DNA of 64,000 nt from Collybiopsis luxurians FD-317 M1 (GCA_000827265.1 KN834755.1:186001-250000), one strand, 5' to 3'; positions 44,089 through 54,756 are shown, numbered from the stretch's first letter. Numbers and translations: made by a program. Notes: generated by a model not told the origin, from the sequence alone.

Positions 44089-44176
44089 AGCCCACCGCGA
44101 GGGTCGAACTCGCAGCCTTCAGATCCCGCTTCTCATTTTAAGAGTCTGACGCTCTATCCGATTGAGCTAGGCGGGC
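44089..44176 (-). tRNA. tRNA-Lys(CUU), 14-nt intron
   Basis: All stems intact: acceptor GCCCGCC/GGTGGGC, D arm with GG, anticodon stem TCAGA/TCTGA with CTT, T arm GCGAG/CTCGC. The intron (about AAATGAGAAGCGGG) differs from that of the UUU genes. An A-run at 44,056-44,066 serves as Pol III terminator on this strand. The best candidate for a functional CUU gene here. Confidence 0.92.
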
Positions 44177-44389
44177 CTTACAAATATGGAGCTTGGGAAA
44201 AATAGGTTCAAGTCAAATTGTAATGATGTATTTCTCTGCCCCTCGCTGTACATGTCGTACATTATGGAGATCTCATGTAGGTGGCATGGCGTTCGAGTTT
44301 TGCTTTGCAAATAGTTTGCGGAATCTGAAGTTCATTGGTTATGCTAGCCACCGGGCAGGCACATTATGTATCTCATGCCACCGGTACAA

Positions 44390-44800
44390 GTATCCCTCCT
44401 CCCAACGCCAGAAAACATTTATCAGTATAGGTCGTTCCGTAGTCAAAGAAAAATCTGCTACAAATCCGTCTGAGTACCCCGAGCAACTTGCTCTCGACCA
44501 AGAGTTGTTCGAGACAAGGTGGGCTTCATCAGAATCGGGATCATGACAATCAATGCGACTAGACTCGGACAAACCAGAATTTGCAGAGCCAGGCGATAAC
44601 CTTTCGGAGACAATCAGACCCATTATCATTGAAGAGGATTGTAACCATGTCGGTTTGGGCTGAGGCGCAGGATATTGAAATTGATAGTAGCAGTGCGACC
44701 CGGATGAAGAAACGCGACCCCCTTAACACATCTAGTATGGTCACTCTGGCTCGAAATATCGAAGTTGGCGAGGCAGTTCTTACATAGAGTAGCTTGAAGA
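44390..44800 (+). pseudogene. D-amino-acid oxidase gene fragment 2
   Basis: Same two pieces and same internal junction as fragment 1: ISIGRSVVKEKSATN and SEYPEQLALDQELFETRW (parent EHPEQLAIDQETFKTMW) run directly into ATGACAATCA and the C-terminal part, ending with ATGGTCACTCTGGCTCG, which matches ATGGTCATTCTGGCTCG of the parent. This copy is closer to the parent than fragment 1. The shared junction shows that both come from one deleted intermediate. Confidence 0.85.
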
Positions 44801-44958
44801 GACTTGGGCATCCTGAAGGGTATATAAATACCGAAACTATGATCTTACTTACACATTTCGAGATAGGGTGTGGAATTGAGCAACATATGCTTGCAGGAGG
44901 TACACAAAGGGACGACATTCACTGAAAAAAAAAGAAAAAATCCCCAAACGTCTTAGAT

Positions 44959-45044
44959 AGACCACCGCGAGGGTCGAACTCGCAGCCTTCAGATGGCCCT
45001 TTGCCTTAAAAGTCTGACGCTCTATCCGATTGAGCTAGGCGGGC
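44959..45044 (-). tRNA. tRNA-Lys(UUU), 12-nt intron, one acceptor mismatch
   Basis: Same intron and anticodon as the genes at 33 kb. The 3' acceptor strand reads GGTGGTC, giving a C-U mismatch at pair 2-71; the other stems are intact. An A-run at 44,921-44,940 forms the terminator on this strand. Function is possible but uncertain. Confidence 0.85.
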
Positions 45045-45156
45045 TTATTCTGAGAATCAATGGATAGTCCAAAACCAGATTTGAAAACTAGCATCATTCT
45101 CCAATGTCGATTATTGATCTTATTCATATGATCATCCCGAGTACACAATTTACATG

Positions 45157-48100
45157 CTACCTGTAAACCCCCACATCCTGCATCATCTCGACCCACTGTG
45201 CGTTCATCGCGCCTACCGACATGGTCAGCGGCATTGATATTGGCAGACGTTGATTCGCGCTGCCACCGCTTTCTCCTCCTCCTCTGTCTTCCGACGGGCT
45301 CGAGCCGTCATAGCGCGAATAGAGCGGAACATTTGGATCTTGATGACTAGGACTATGACTGCTCCAAGTTCGGCCGTCTTCAGTATGGGGATACTGCGCA
45401 TGCGAGGAGGAAGCATACGGGGCGGCATATGCTATACCGCTATTGCTGTACCCAAAATGATGTGTCGCGCCAGAAGGGCCTGAGGGATGCGATCTGTCAT
45501 GTGCGGAGGCAATGTCCGCGGGTACAGTTGGTGATACAGGCGATACATAAGGGAATAACCGTTGGTCTATTGGCTGGCCAGTGGAGCGAAGATTTTCGTC
45601 GGTAAACTGGGAGCGTGAAGGAGGTTGGGTAAGGGCCGGAGCTGAATACGAGTGTTCGGAGTGTTGCTCGTAGTGAGGCGAGTAGGGAGGCAAAGGTTTT
45701 GGCACAGATAAAGGCGGCAATTCCGCTGTAAGGGTAGTCGTGTAATCTAGCTCTCGGTAGTTTCTCTGTGGGCCGGTAGTGTGTTGGGTTTCACCACGAT
45801 TAGGGCCTTGATTTGAGTTTGGTTTCATGTTCTTTATTAGGAGCTTGGTGTATCCAACATACATCTCCAGCGTATGAAGAGCTTCCGCATCTTCTTGGAC
45901 CACGCTGATGTCCTTTGATGAGTTTTGTTCAGAACGAACGGAAGCGTATGCTTCAGTCGCCTTTTCGTGTATCTGAAGCAATGTACTCTGTGTGTAAAGG
46001 AATCAGAACCAAAGCCTAAAGTCGTGGATTGATCGTTCACTCACGAGCCCTCGCTTGGCTCTATCGGACCGAGTAGCGCCTACTTTGAAAAGATCCAAAG
46101 CAAGGCCCAATTTCGCATAGGCGTGTTCGGCAAAGACAGATGTGGGACATCGAATAACAATCATTCCGAGGACTATCTGGATTTCCCAGAATGTAATATG
46201 AGTTCAAAACGCAGCAGAAATGACAGACGACTTACAGCAGCGCTCAAAACTGTCAAGAAATGACATAGTTAATTTGATGAGTGGAGCAAAACACTTTCGC
46301 AACACTTACTGCCTGTCCAGAGTGTCCAAAATCTGAGAAGAATTTCGGAATAGTTATAGAAATACTGGACATTCACATATACTATCCTCGACGCAGCACG
46401 GTACGCAGCGAGGAACGAGGGTGCATAGACACTCTCCGAGGGATTCAAGGGTGACTGCAACATAGCTTGGGCGAAGAACGCTCGATGTATGTACAGGATC
46501 ACTGGGGCCCGGGAGAAGGTTAGAGAAAGCCAGCGAGTCCGGTAGAAAGCTCGCACTAACCCGCTTCTCTCAGTTGAGTAAGTTGATGACCTTTTATAGC
46601 TGTTATTGTGTGCTCTTGACCGCCTTTTTGATCTGCGTCTTTACTGAAGCTATTCGGTGAAGCGCCAGACTGAGAGAGCAGGCCTACAGGGTCATACTTC
46701 CTAGGTAGAGGATGCTCGTTCACGCGCTTTTCTAGCTCTAGGATTTTCTGGTAATCGGGCATGCGCGGCGAAAGTGCGAGATCATGAAAAGGTGAAACAA
46801 TCTCTTTGAACCACGAGCATCGCCAGCGGGAGACTGCGAATGTTTCGGTCAGTCAAAAGGAGGATATCAAGAACAACGTGGATAGCTGACACCCTGGTTC
46901 TGGATTCCCCTTCCCATCTATGCTGCGGTCTTTTTCATCGTCGTCAGGGAAGGGTGTATCACCATGAGCTACGGTCACAGAATGCGGTCTACCGAGACCT
47001 TGACTCTGAGTCAAGATATCAGTGTGCTATTCTGCTTTGAATGGTTCGAAAAACATACAAGAACCATATCGAGTGAGTGGATGTCCCAATAGATCGTCCG
47101 TCTTCGGTGCAAGGTCTTTTTATCCATACCCCACCTTGGACTTTCATAGTCTGTAAACAGAATCAGCGTATCAACAAGAGTTTGAAAAATCTTTGAGAGG
47201 TAGAACACGAACGTAATCCGATCTAGGAAGAAGTGACAAGAATCACTCATGTGAAGGGTACTGCTTATTATAAAAGAACTTACCGTATGCGCGAGTTTAG
47301 CTGCAATTGTGGTGAACAGCCATGCGGACTCGATGTTGTAGCTCTGACCGCCAGTGTATTGGAATAAACCCGCCAATCCGAGAGCCTGGACGCAAGCTAA
47401 ATCTGGCGACGAGAATACCGGATGTAGGGCAAGGCTTGCGCGGCCCAGATTGAAGTACATTTCTGACTCAAGATTGAACATCGGCCTCTGGGGATCTGCC
47501 AGGGCTCCGTGCGCTAAGCAAAAGAATAGAACGGCAAGACGCGTCGGAGGTAAGGGAAACGTGGCGCTCGAGGCAGTACCATCGAAGAAGGGCCGTGTGT
47601 CATCTTTGGCCAAGTACTCGTAAGCGGGAATTAATAATTCGTCGTAGAGCTCCTCCTTGGATACCAAACTCAATTTGAAGTAGGTCTGGGTTAGGTATAT
47701 CTCACCGAGAGCCCATGCCTGATCCCTTTCTGGGAGATAGGATAGTAGAATCTCCATGGATTGGTTGACATCCCAAGTACCATCGGATATGAAAGGAAAA
47801 GAATTCACGAGCTTGGCGATTTCCCGAGATGGAGATGAATTGACCTCTTCTTTGGCTACGCTATTCTGCGCTCCGGGGCTCTGCTCGAATAATCTCTGTC
47901 GGAAGTGTCATAATTGATAGTGATCAATGCACAGCACAGCACAGACGAACCTCGGGACCAGCTGAGCGGCCAAGGTACCTCGCGTTGCCGAGTTCCCCGA
48001 GTGTCAAAGTGCCTAGCGCATCGAGTGAACTGGTTCCCTCGGAATCGTTTTCATGTGGGTTGGGTCTTTCCAAAACTTCATCTGCAAGCGGACTAGGTTG

Positions 48101-48573
48101 ATCTTTGAGTAGTGGATGCGGTTCAGAGGAGATGGTTGATTGCAGAGCCGCAAGTGCTTCTTCCAATTGCCGTGTCCGCTTCTGTAAAGCTTCAATGTTC
48201 CTGCACAACGTCGCAGTCTCGGATGATTCCCTGAATTAGTTACTACATTAACATGCGAGCTCAGAGATCTCATTGGACAGTGCTCACCGTTTTCCTTTGG
48301 AAACACCCGGTACGGTCTCTGTTGGGCATAAAAACTCGCATTTCCTTCTGACACACGACCCACATGGGATATTTTTATCACATCTGAGCTTGAGTCTCCG
48401 GCACTCCGCACACGAAATCTACAAGTTAAGTGAGTTACTGCGAAGCAAAGTCATCCAGAGCAGCATTATTTTATCCTGACCTGGCCTAGTGAACGCTTGA
48501 TTTTATCCTTTTCTCTACGGTTGATTTGAGGGAAAGAGTGGAAGCTACCACCCCCGGGTTGGAAGGTATTCAT
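45157..48573 (-). CDS. Zn2Cys6 transcription factor with fungal-specific regulatory domain
   Basis: Nuclear DNA-binding regulator, roughly 900 aa. Start MNTFQPGGGSFHSFPQINRR at 48,573. After one intron the zinc cluster reads CAECRRLKLRCDKNIPCGSC followed by VRRKCEFLC: six Cys in Gal4-type spacing. Then a coiled-coil linker (IEALQKRTRQLEEALAAL). The middle-homology region is rich in family motifs: YFKLSLVSKEELYDELL, YFNLGRASLALHPVFSS, AAKLAHTIGLH and RTIYWDIHSLDMVL. The IGL codons come from a 10-nt exon (47,213-47,222) between two introns; with it the conserved AHTIGLH is restored. C-terminal exons continue YFYNYSEILLRFW to a Ser/Pro/Tyr-rich tail ending VEMMQDVGVYR. Many introns; exact 5' boundaries of some are inferred. 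The gene is intact while at least four fragments of it lie within 16 kb upstream. Confidence 0.87.
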
Positions 48574-49430
48574 GTGATAGGAAGCGTTCGAAGAGAAGAA
48601 TGTTAGGATTAGAGAATCTGGTACGGTCTACGATGTCCTCTGCTATATTGGCTGTTGAGAGATTGGCAGGTTGTACAAAGTCAAGGGCGGTAGCATAATT
48701 TAGCGCTGACTGGTAGCGTTTGATGATCATCAGCAGCCGCACCAATTACTATATGGAGTAGTATCAGACAGGGCCGCGATTTGGTTATTCCGCACTGAAG
48801 GTTTAGAATTTAGATTTTCGAACTTGAGAACGTCCTTTCTACGGTCTATCCCAAGTGTGTGTCCGATGATTTATCTAAGCAGGGAAACGTAATCTCTGGC
48901 CTGTTCAAGTGATATTTGAGTGTAACGAGCGCATACCATACGTATGCTTTAGCGAGATCCAATCATGGTCTTGCAATAGACTCAAAGCCTGCGCGAGCTT
49001 ACATCGAATGGATGCTGGCAAGTTCAGAGCAGAAACGGCTAATTAGCGCCCAATCACTTAACCACGTGTATAGAGGTCTCAACATGCTGGCTCGTTGTTT
49101 GTTCCCACTCGCTCATGAGCGCTTCAGCGGCTATCTATTTACTGAATGGAAGGTACACAGAACAGGTTTGTGAATTGTTTGACTGCGATGCTTTCTTGTT
49201 TGATCCGTTGAATAAACGAGATTGGAACGCGCCTTTGGTCTTTGCTCTGGACCATCTGCCAAAAAACTCAAACCTGATGCCTATTAGTGGTATTATTCGC
49301 CTTCAACTCTGTTGCTGAAGTGAGGAACTTCCAGGTCTATCCCTATACAACGCGGTGGAAAGTCAAATTACGATTACGCATACAAGTCCTTCAAACATTC
49401 TCGCTACCTTGCGTATCCCCTTGAGTCGGT
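48574..49430. other. Upstream region of the regulator gene
   Basis: Presumed promoter and 5' leader. Small frames at 48,916 (85 codons) and elsewhere have no recognisable domain. Confidence 0.4.
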
Positions 49431-49434
49431 AGAA

Positions 49435-49905
49435 TTTCTATGGTTCCTTCAAGTTATCGTCAGAGGTTGGCTATCAACAGGTTGAGCTGATCTTTGCTTC
49501 TGATATCGAAGCCTGGCCCTTCTTGGATCAAGTCGGTCAACCGGTCCTCGAGCTAAAGGTGAAACTGGTTCTTGCCATTACGACGTCAAGCTCATCAGGA
49601 AATCATTCATCAGGTTCCGAGAAGAAACTTCAGGCTGCCTTGTGCTATGTTCCTCCCGCTTGCCTGCAGGAACAGTTATTTTCGCCCATCGTAGACTAGA
49701 CAAATGGTTTATTCCTTATGGTACGCTAACGTTTTTCCTAGGCTTTTTCGTTCAATATGGAGAATAACACGTTATCTAAGACTGTGGGTCTCGTCCTCGA
49801 ACGAAAGCTGGCTTTCTGCTCCGGCCCCTCCACCACGTTAGCTTTCGGAACCTGGGGAGTATGGGTGGAGAAGGAGGAGTCTAATAAGTACGGTGTGTAA
49901 GTGAG
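49435..49905 (+). other. Two short coding-like frames, possible gene remnant
   Basis: A frame without ATG at about 49,438-49,697 reads EVGYQQVELIFASDIEAWP, then VLELKVKLVLAITTSSSSG and ends LQEQLFSPIVD. A second begins with ATG at 49,757 (MENNTLSKTVGLVLERKLA) and ends EESNKYGV near 49,900. Residue use looks protein-like, but I cannot join the two into one model or name a family. Likely a broken gene. Confidence 0.35.
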
Positions 49906-49935
49906 TGTCGTCAAGTTCAGTTCCGAATATCTAAT

Positions 49936-50046
49936 GTCGTGATTATTCGATGTCGCAAAAGATAAAATCTACAGACATATAATATTCGTTTATTCTTGGT
50001 CCAATTCAAATGGGCTAATCAGATTAGCGCCGGATGAGCGCCAGCC
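49936..50046. repeat. Dispersed direct repeat, copy 1
   Basis: GTGATTATTCGATGTCGCA... and TTCAAATGGGCTAATCAGAT... are found again at 50,937-50,980 and 51,102-51,146 in the same order and orientation. Confidence 0.75.
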
Positions 50047-50049
50047 TTC

Positions 50050-50930
50050 TCAGTGACAATATAATTAAATAAGGCTTTAAGATTGCTCACTGGGTCGACT
50101 AGAAGTTTGAATACAGAGAACATGAAAGTGCGGGAATAAGAAAGAGCTATCTGTAATCAACCAATTCGCCTGTAATTCCAACTGCAGCCGCTTCACCTAC
50201 ATACCGCCTACTACCGGATATATCCATATCCGTTATAAGAGGGATTTGGGTTCCGAACCAGGATGATGACACCTCACGATGCTCTAAATTTGTTAATACT
50301 AAAGGATCGTCATCAGTAGCGGGAGGAAGAGGTAAATCTACTATGGAGTATCATTGTAATGAACTCAAACTGAAGTGAGAGATGCGAGTATATTCAGAGT
50401 ACAAGAGATTCCCGGGAGGGGAAAAGGTGTTGTTGCTGTGAGAGATATATGGTTTGCGTTCCATCTGTGACGAAGGTAATAAATTGATCGCTGCATATAC
50501 AGGCTACCTAGTCACCACCTCCCCCACCGACTAATATCTCAACACCTCTCTGTGCTGATGAATAACAACGATTTTCCAACCTCTCCTACGTCGAGGCATA
50601 AAGGAGGCGAACAATCTCATCTTGTCAGCGCTCAGTACTATAGCTTGTTTACGACCTTGTCGAATGGAGAGCATAGGAGTCAGGACTTGAGGAATACAGG
50701 GCACTTTACAATAGTCGCCTGAGCCATCAGATCGATGCTTGTTGCGAAAACAGTGCAATACCCGTCGGTAAGATAAGTATTCGAACTCGCAATGACATTG
50801 TGTTAACAGATGCCTCACTTTGCACTGGGATAACCCTCCGCCGGCACGATGCAAATTTTCCGAGATACTTACAAGGCAGAAGGATGTCTGATGACTGCGG
50901 AACTTGACATCGTTAACAGAGTTAGTCCGA
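50050..50930. other. Intergenic stretch, no supported gene
   Basis: A 155-codon minus-strand frame (50,531-50,998) runs into the repeat and has no domain features; Cys, Arg and His use is unbiased. I do not call it. Confidence 0.4.
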
Positions 50931-50936
50931 ACCTTC

Positions 50937-51146
50937 GTGATTGTTCGATGTCGCAGAAGACGATACCTACAGACATAAGTCACTCTCAACTTTTGCAACC
51001 ATGATATTTGCGCATATTCGATTATTTCGGGGTGGTTATTTCGTTCTTACCTCGCCTGCACAAGCGATGCACAAGACTGCGTCTTGGCTCGTGACTTGGT
51101 TCAGTTCAAATGGGCTAATCAGATTAGCGCCAGATGAGCGCCAGGC
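50937..51146. repeat. Dispersed direct repeat, copy 2, with about 110 bp of extra DNA
   Basis: Same two blocks as copy 1 but separated by about 120 bp instead of about 15. The first block ends near ACAGACATAA; the second starts at TTCAAATGGGC. Either an insertion here or a deletion in copy 1. A CTTTT-rich tract follows at 51,160-51,182. Confidence 0.75.
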
Positions 51147-51763
51147 CCCACAGGCGGCCCTTTTCTTTTCTTTTTCTTTTTAGCAAATTCCTTTCAGTTT
51201 GTCTCCGTCCTCATTCTACGCAATCATTCGAGCATGACAAGACCAGCCATACTGCACTGCCGGCTCCTTTCAAACAATTACACGATAAAATGCCCGTCCA
51301 TTAGATTTTCCGCGTCTCGTAGGAATGGCATACGCATACATCAACTATGCGTCATACTGATATTTTGGTGCGCAGTTCCTGGGATGATGGTGGCTACATT
51401 GGATAAACGATAAGGTAACCATGAGCTCATTCTGCTCTGTTCTGTAAATATGGGAGTGGAGTATATGACGAATGTGACGACGGAACTTGATATTAGACCT
51501 ACATTGGTTTGGTGCCTTTCTTGCTTTCTCTTCCTTAACGACTCTCACTTACCCATATTGCTTCGACCTACTTTTCCTTTTTTCGCTTTAGACGGTGATT
51601 TTTTGTGCACTAAACAGCGTTAGCAAAGACATCGTTACTGTCAAGGGAAGTAGCAATAACGGTAAAAGGTGAGCTGTGAATGTTGCTGGCTGCACATTTC
51701 TTGCGCCATCTTCATAATCTAACGATATAAGCGTCCTAGATATATTGAAAGAAACGATATAAA

Positions 51764-53008
51764 ATGGATAAAAAAGGAAACGAAAACCACTCCCAATCCC
51801 GTCCAGCTTCGCAGGCATCCAACCGACCTTCGCCAACCCAAAATCCTTCGAAAGATAATCAGTCGCAGTCCCGGCCAGCTTCCCAGGCATCCAACCGACC
51901 TTCTTCGCCGGCTCAAAATCCTCCCAAAGATAATCAGTCGCAGTCCCGGCCAGCTTCGCAGGCGTCCAACCGGCCTTCTTCGCCGGCTCAAAATCCTCCC
52001 AAAGATAATCAGTCGCAGGCCTCCAACCGGCCTTCTTCGCCAGCTCAAAACCCTCCCAGCGATGAGCAGAAACCGTCCCAGGGCTCCCCTGCTGGGTCTC
52101 CACCTGGCTCCAGACCGGCGTCTCAGGCTTCAAACAAGTCTCGGCCCGCCTCGCAAGCGTCGAACCGCCCTCAGTCTCAACTTTCCAACAAACCCAACAA
52201 GTCGCAGTCCCGCACTTCCTCACCCTCTGTCTCCCGTCCACCCCCTCGCTCCCCTCGTGGGCGGAGCCGAACCCCGAGGAGTCTCTCCGCGTCGTCGGCG
52301 GAAGAAGACCAGCCAGAGGAGTCTGCTACTCAGGATAGAGAGACGACTCCCATACCCGAGAAGCGTGAACGGGAGTTGCCCGACGTCGAGGAGGAAAGAG
52401 GCGAAGGTGACAACGCCGTCGAGACGACCGACAAAGGTAAAGATGGCGAGAAGAAGGGCAAACGTCGCCGCCGAGGGAAGAAGAGAGGTTTTGGCGTCGA
52501 TAGCTGGCCTCACGGAGACAACCCCGGCCGTTTGGAGCCTCCTCATGGTGTAGACGACTGGCCTTACGGGGACGAGGATGACGAAGGTGTCGGGACTTCC
52601 GGTCGCGTTCTTAGACGCCCCAAGGGCGTCCGCGACTTCAGCCCAGCTTACGAACCCAGTGATGCTGGGAGCAGCGCCGCCGGCAGCGATTACAGCTCCG
52701 TCTCTGGATTATCTCTTGGGGACTGGGAACGATCCTCTCTTCCCGGTGTGGACAGCTGGCCGTACGGGGATAACCCTGGTATCATGATGAAACCCCTTGA
52801 CCACTGGGGTAAGCCGCTGCGGAACCCTGATGGCTCTTTGATGCAAAAGGAGAACCCGACTGGGCTGCCTTCGTACGATGAGTTGAGGGATATGGATTTG
52901 GATACCCATGACGACCATGTTATCAAGTTGAAGTTGGAAATTGACATCGACGTGGCGGTGGAGATTAACGCTAGGATTCATGGTGATTTGACGTTGGCTT
53001 TGCTGTAA
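51764..53008 (+). CDS. Repetitive, disordered protein with VDSWPxGDNPG motifs
   Basis: A 414-aa frame from the ATG at 51,764 (MDKKGNENHSQSRP). Residues 8-100 hold four copies of a 25-aa unit built from SQSRPASQASNRPSSPAQNP; the fourth is shortened. Further SQASN copies follow to about residue 145, then RS-rich (PRSPRGRSRTPRS) and highly charged segments (KGKRRRRGKKRG). Three copies of a motif, VDSWPHGDNPGRLEP, VDDWPYGDEDD and VDSWPYGDNPGIM, lie at residues about 247, 265 and 325. The end is an alternating amphipathic segment, LKLEIDIDVAVEINARIHGD, plausibly a beta strand or aggregating helix. If an intron (GTAAGT at 53,007) is used the tail is LALLM instead of LALL. No known domain; function unknown. 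Confidence 0.8.
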   Translation: MDKKGNENHSQSRPASQASNRPSPTQNPSKDNQSQSRPASQASNRPSSPAQNPPKDNQSQSRPASQASNRPSSPAQNPPKDNQSQASNRPSSPAQNPPSDEQKPSQGSPAGSPPGSRPASQASNKSRPASQASNRPQSQLSNKPNKSQSRTSSPSVSRPPPRSPRGRSRTPRSLSASSAEEDQPEESATQDRETTPIPEKRERELPDVEEERGEGDNAVETTDKGKDGEKKGKRRRRGKKRGFGVDSWPHGDNPGRLEPPHGVDDWPYGDEDDEGVGTSGRVLRRPKGVRDFSPAYEPSDAGSSAAGSDYSSVSGLSLGDWERSSLPGVDSWPYGDNPGIMMKPLDHWGKPLRNPDGSLMQKENPTGLPSYDELRDMDLDTHDDHVIKLKLEIDIDVAVEINARIHGDLTLALL

Positions 53009-53029
53009 GTTTAATTCTTTTCGAGTTGG

Positions 53030-53678
53030 GAAAGAGTTCCTGATTGATTTTTCATCTTTAGGATGTAATGGAGGACTGCCTCGCAAACCCTGGACAATAG
53101 CCAAGTGATGCAACGAACTTCATCACTGCAGGTTTGGAGAGCGAAGGTGGGAGCTTCGTACAATCAAGAAGTTATGAGGTAAGTGGATGAGGTGAAGAAA
53201 CTGGCAACGCGGACGGAAAGAAGGGAATGTACATGGACAGACTTATTTTACTCAACTCTCTTTGCATGTATCACGCTTTTTCGTTGATACCTCGTGCCAT
53301 TTTGACCATTTTGTAATATGATAAGAATGAAAACCTAGTACATATGCTTTACTGTCGTCGGTATTTGAGGAGCTACTTAGTCTCCACAGTCAAAGTGGTA
53401 GAATGCTCGTCTTTGTCTTTTCCATAGTGAGATTGGAGAGCAAGGTCAATATCTAGACTTGCCCGAGGATGAGGGTGAAGACACCTTCGACTATGTACAT
53501 AGTCTCTAATCTCTCATGAATTTGATTCATGAATATTGAATGCCCGTGATGGATTCGGTTCGAACTCCGGCAGCTGCCACTCTCCCACCAACCACCACGC
53601 CCTCCTCCTCGTTCAAAGCTTCTAACGCTCATTACACCGTCTCACTCTTGCTCTAGTCGCAATCCCAAATATCGCCAA
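53030..53678. other. Intergenic region between two plus-strand genes
   Basis: 3' region of the repetitive-protein gene and the promoter of the next gene. No RNA or repeat recognised. Confidence 0.4.
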
Positions 53679-54753
53679 ATGTTCAAGCGCATCGCAAGGA
53701 AACGAAAACGACGCGAAGAGGACGATGCTTTGGGATTAAATGACGAGATGAAGGAAGCTTTGGGTTTTGGAGCCGCAGATTCAGACTCATCAGAGTCAGA
53801 ATCAGAATCAGAATCCGAGTCAGGCGAAGGAGAAGGTTCTGACTCTGAGTCTGGGGATTTAGATTTGGACGAGGGGGAAGAGGAATCCGATGAAGACGAA
53901 GAAGAGGGTTTGGAAGAAGCAGATAACGATGAAGAAGAAGAGGATGAAGAAGGGGAGGAGGAGGAAGCAAAGCCAACAATATCTAAACGTGCACTGAAAA
54001 AGGTGTGCATCTCCGAATTTTCATATTTTCAGCTGTACTCATCTATCATCTTACTAGCAAGCCCGCCAGGAATACGTCAAAGCCATTCGCGAACGGCATG
54101 CGAAACGGAAAAAAGCCATCATTGCCAAGAAGCAGGCAGCGAAGAAGCCTGATATCTCTGAACCATCTCCTTCAGCGTCTCAGGCATCGTCCTCAAAAGC
54201 TATCACATCAAAGCTCTCCCAATCTCCTGCTAATTTGTCCACCAAAACTAAACAGAATATAGGAAATTCGACGCCTCCCGCGCCTGCATCCGTATTCGTT
54301 GACTCCAGTGAAAAATATTCCAAGGCGGTATCTACTTCCGCACAACGGAACGCGGGTCAAACGAAGGTGAAGGGGGAGCGGGAAGCGGATAAAATCAAGA
54401 AGGGCAGGAGCAAGAAGGCATTAAAGAACGGGTCTGAAGAAGCGGAGGCTACGGACGGTGTAAAAAGGGTGAAGGAGGTGAAAGAGAAGGTAGCAGCAAT
54501 AAAAGAGGGGAAGAAGGAATCATACATCGAGAAACAGAGCGGGAACAGGCCGGGTCAAACAGGGAAGTCGAAGGATGCTCTGTCGAAGCAGGCGAAACAT
54601 GCTGCAGATGTTTTGGAATCTTCCCCTAAGGCAGCTATATTTGCTACAAAAGGTGGCTCGACTTTGAAGAGCCCAACCAGACCCGAGGGGAAATCAAAAT
54701 TAAGGTCAGGGCCGGAACCTCCAGGGAAGAAGCGGAAACTAGGGAGAGCCTGA
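53679..54753 (+). CDS. Acidic and Lys-rich protein, probable nucleolar or nuclear factor
   Basis: Two exons (53,679-54,002 and 54,058-54,753) sum to 1020 nt, 339 aa. The start MFKRIARKRKRREEDDALGL is basic. Residues 30-95 are a long acidic stretch (SDSSESESES, GLEEADNDEEEEDEEGEEE). After the splice the frame runs QARQEYVKAIRERHAKRKK, then Ser/Lys-rich low complexity, ending with the basic nuclear signal PGKKRKLGRA. Acidic stretches alternating with KKRK tracts are usual in ribosome-biogenesis factors. No defined domain recognised; role is inference from composition. Confidence 0.82.
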
Positions 54754-54756
54754 TAA

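Noticed and set aside
32985..45100. Possible SINE family, because tRNA-Lys bodies recur with the same flanks
   Set aside because: The tRNA copies keep full stems and introns, and flanks are pieces of known neighbouring genes, with no poly-A tail or consistent 3' end; segmental duplication fits better.
50531..50998. 155-codon minus-strand frame
   Set aside because: Overlaps a non-coding direct repeat and shows no recognisable motif.
51588..52241. 217-codon minus-strand frame rich in repeats
   Set aside because: Antisense shadow of the tandem repeat in the plus-strand protein; its repeats follow from those of the real gene.
53757..53990. Minus-strand Ser/Pro/Leu-rich frames at the acidic gene
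   Set aside because: Antisense shadow of the Glu/Asp/Ser codons of the plus-strand gene.
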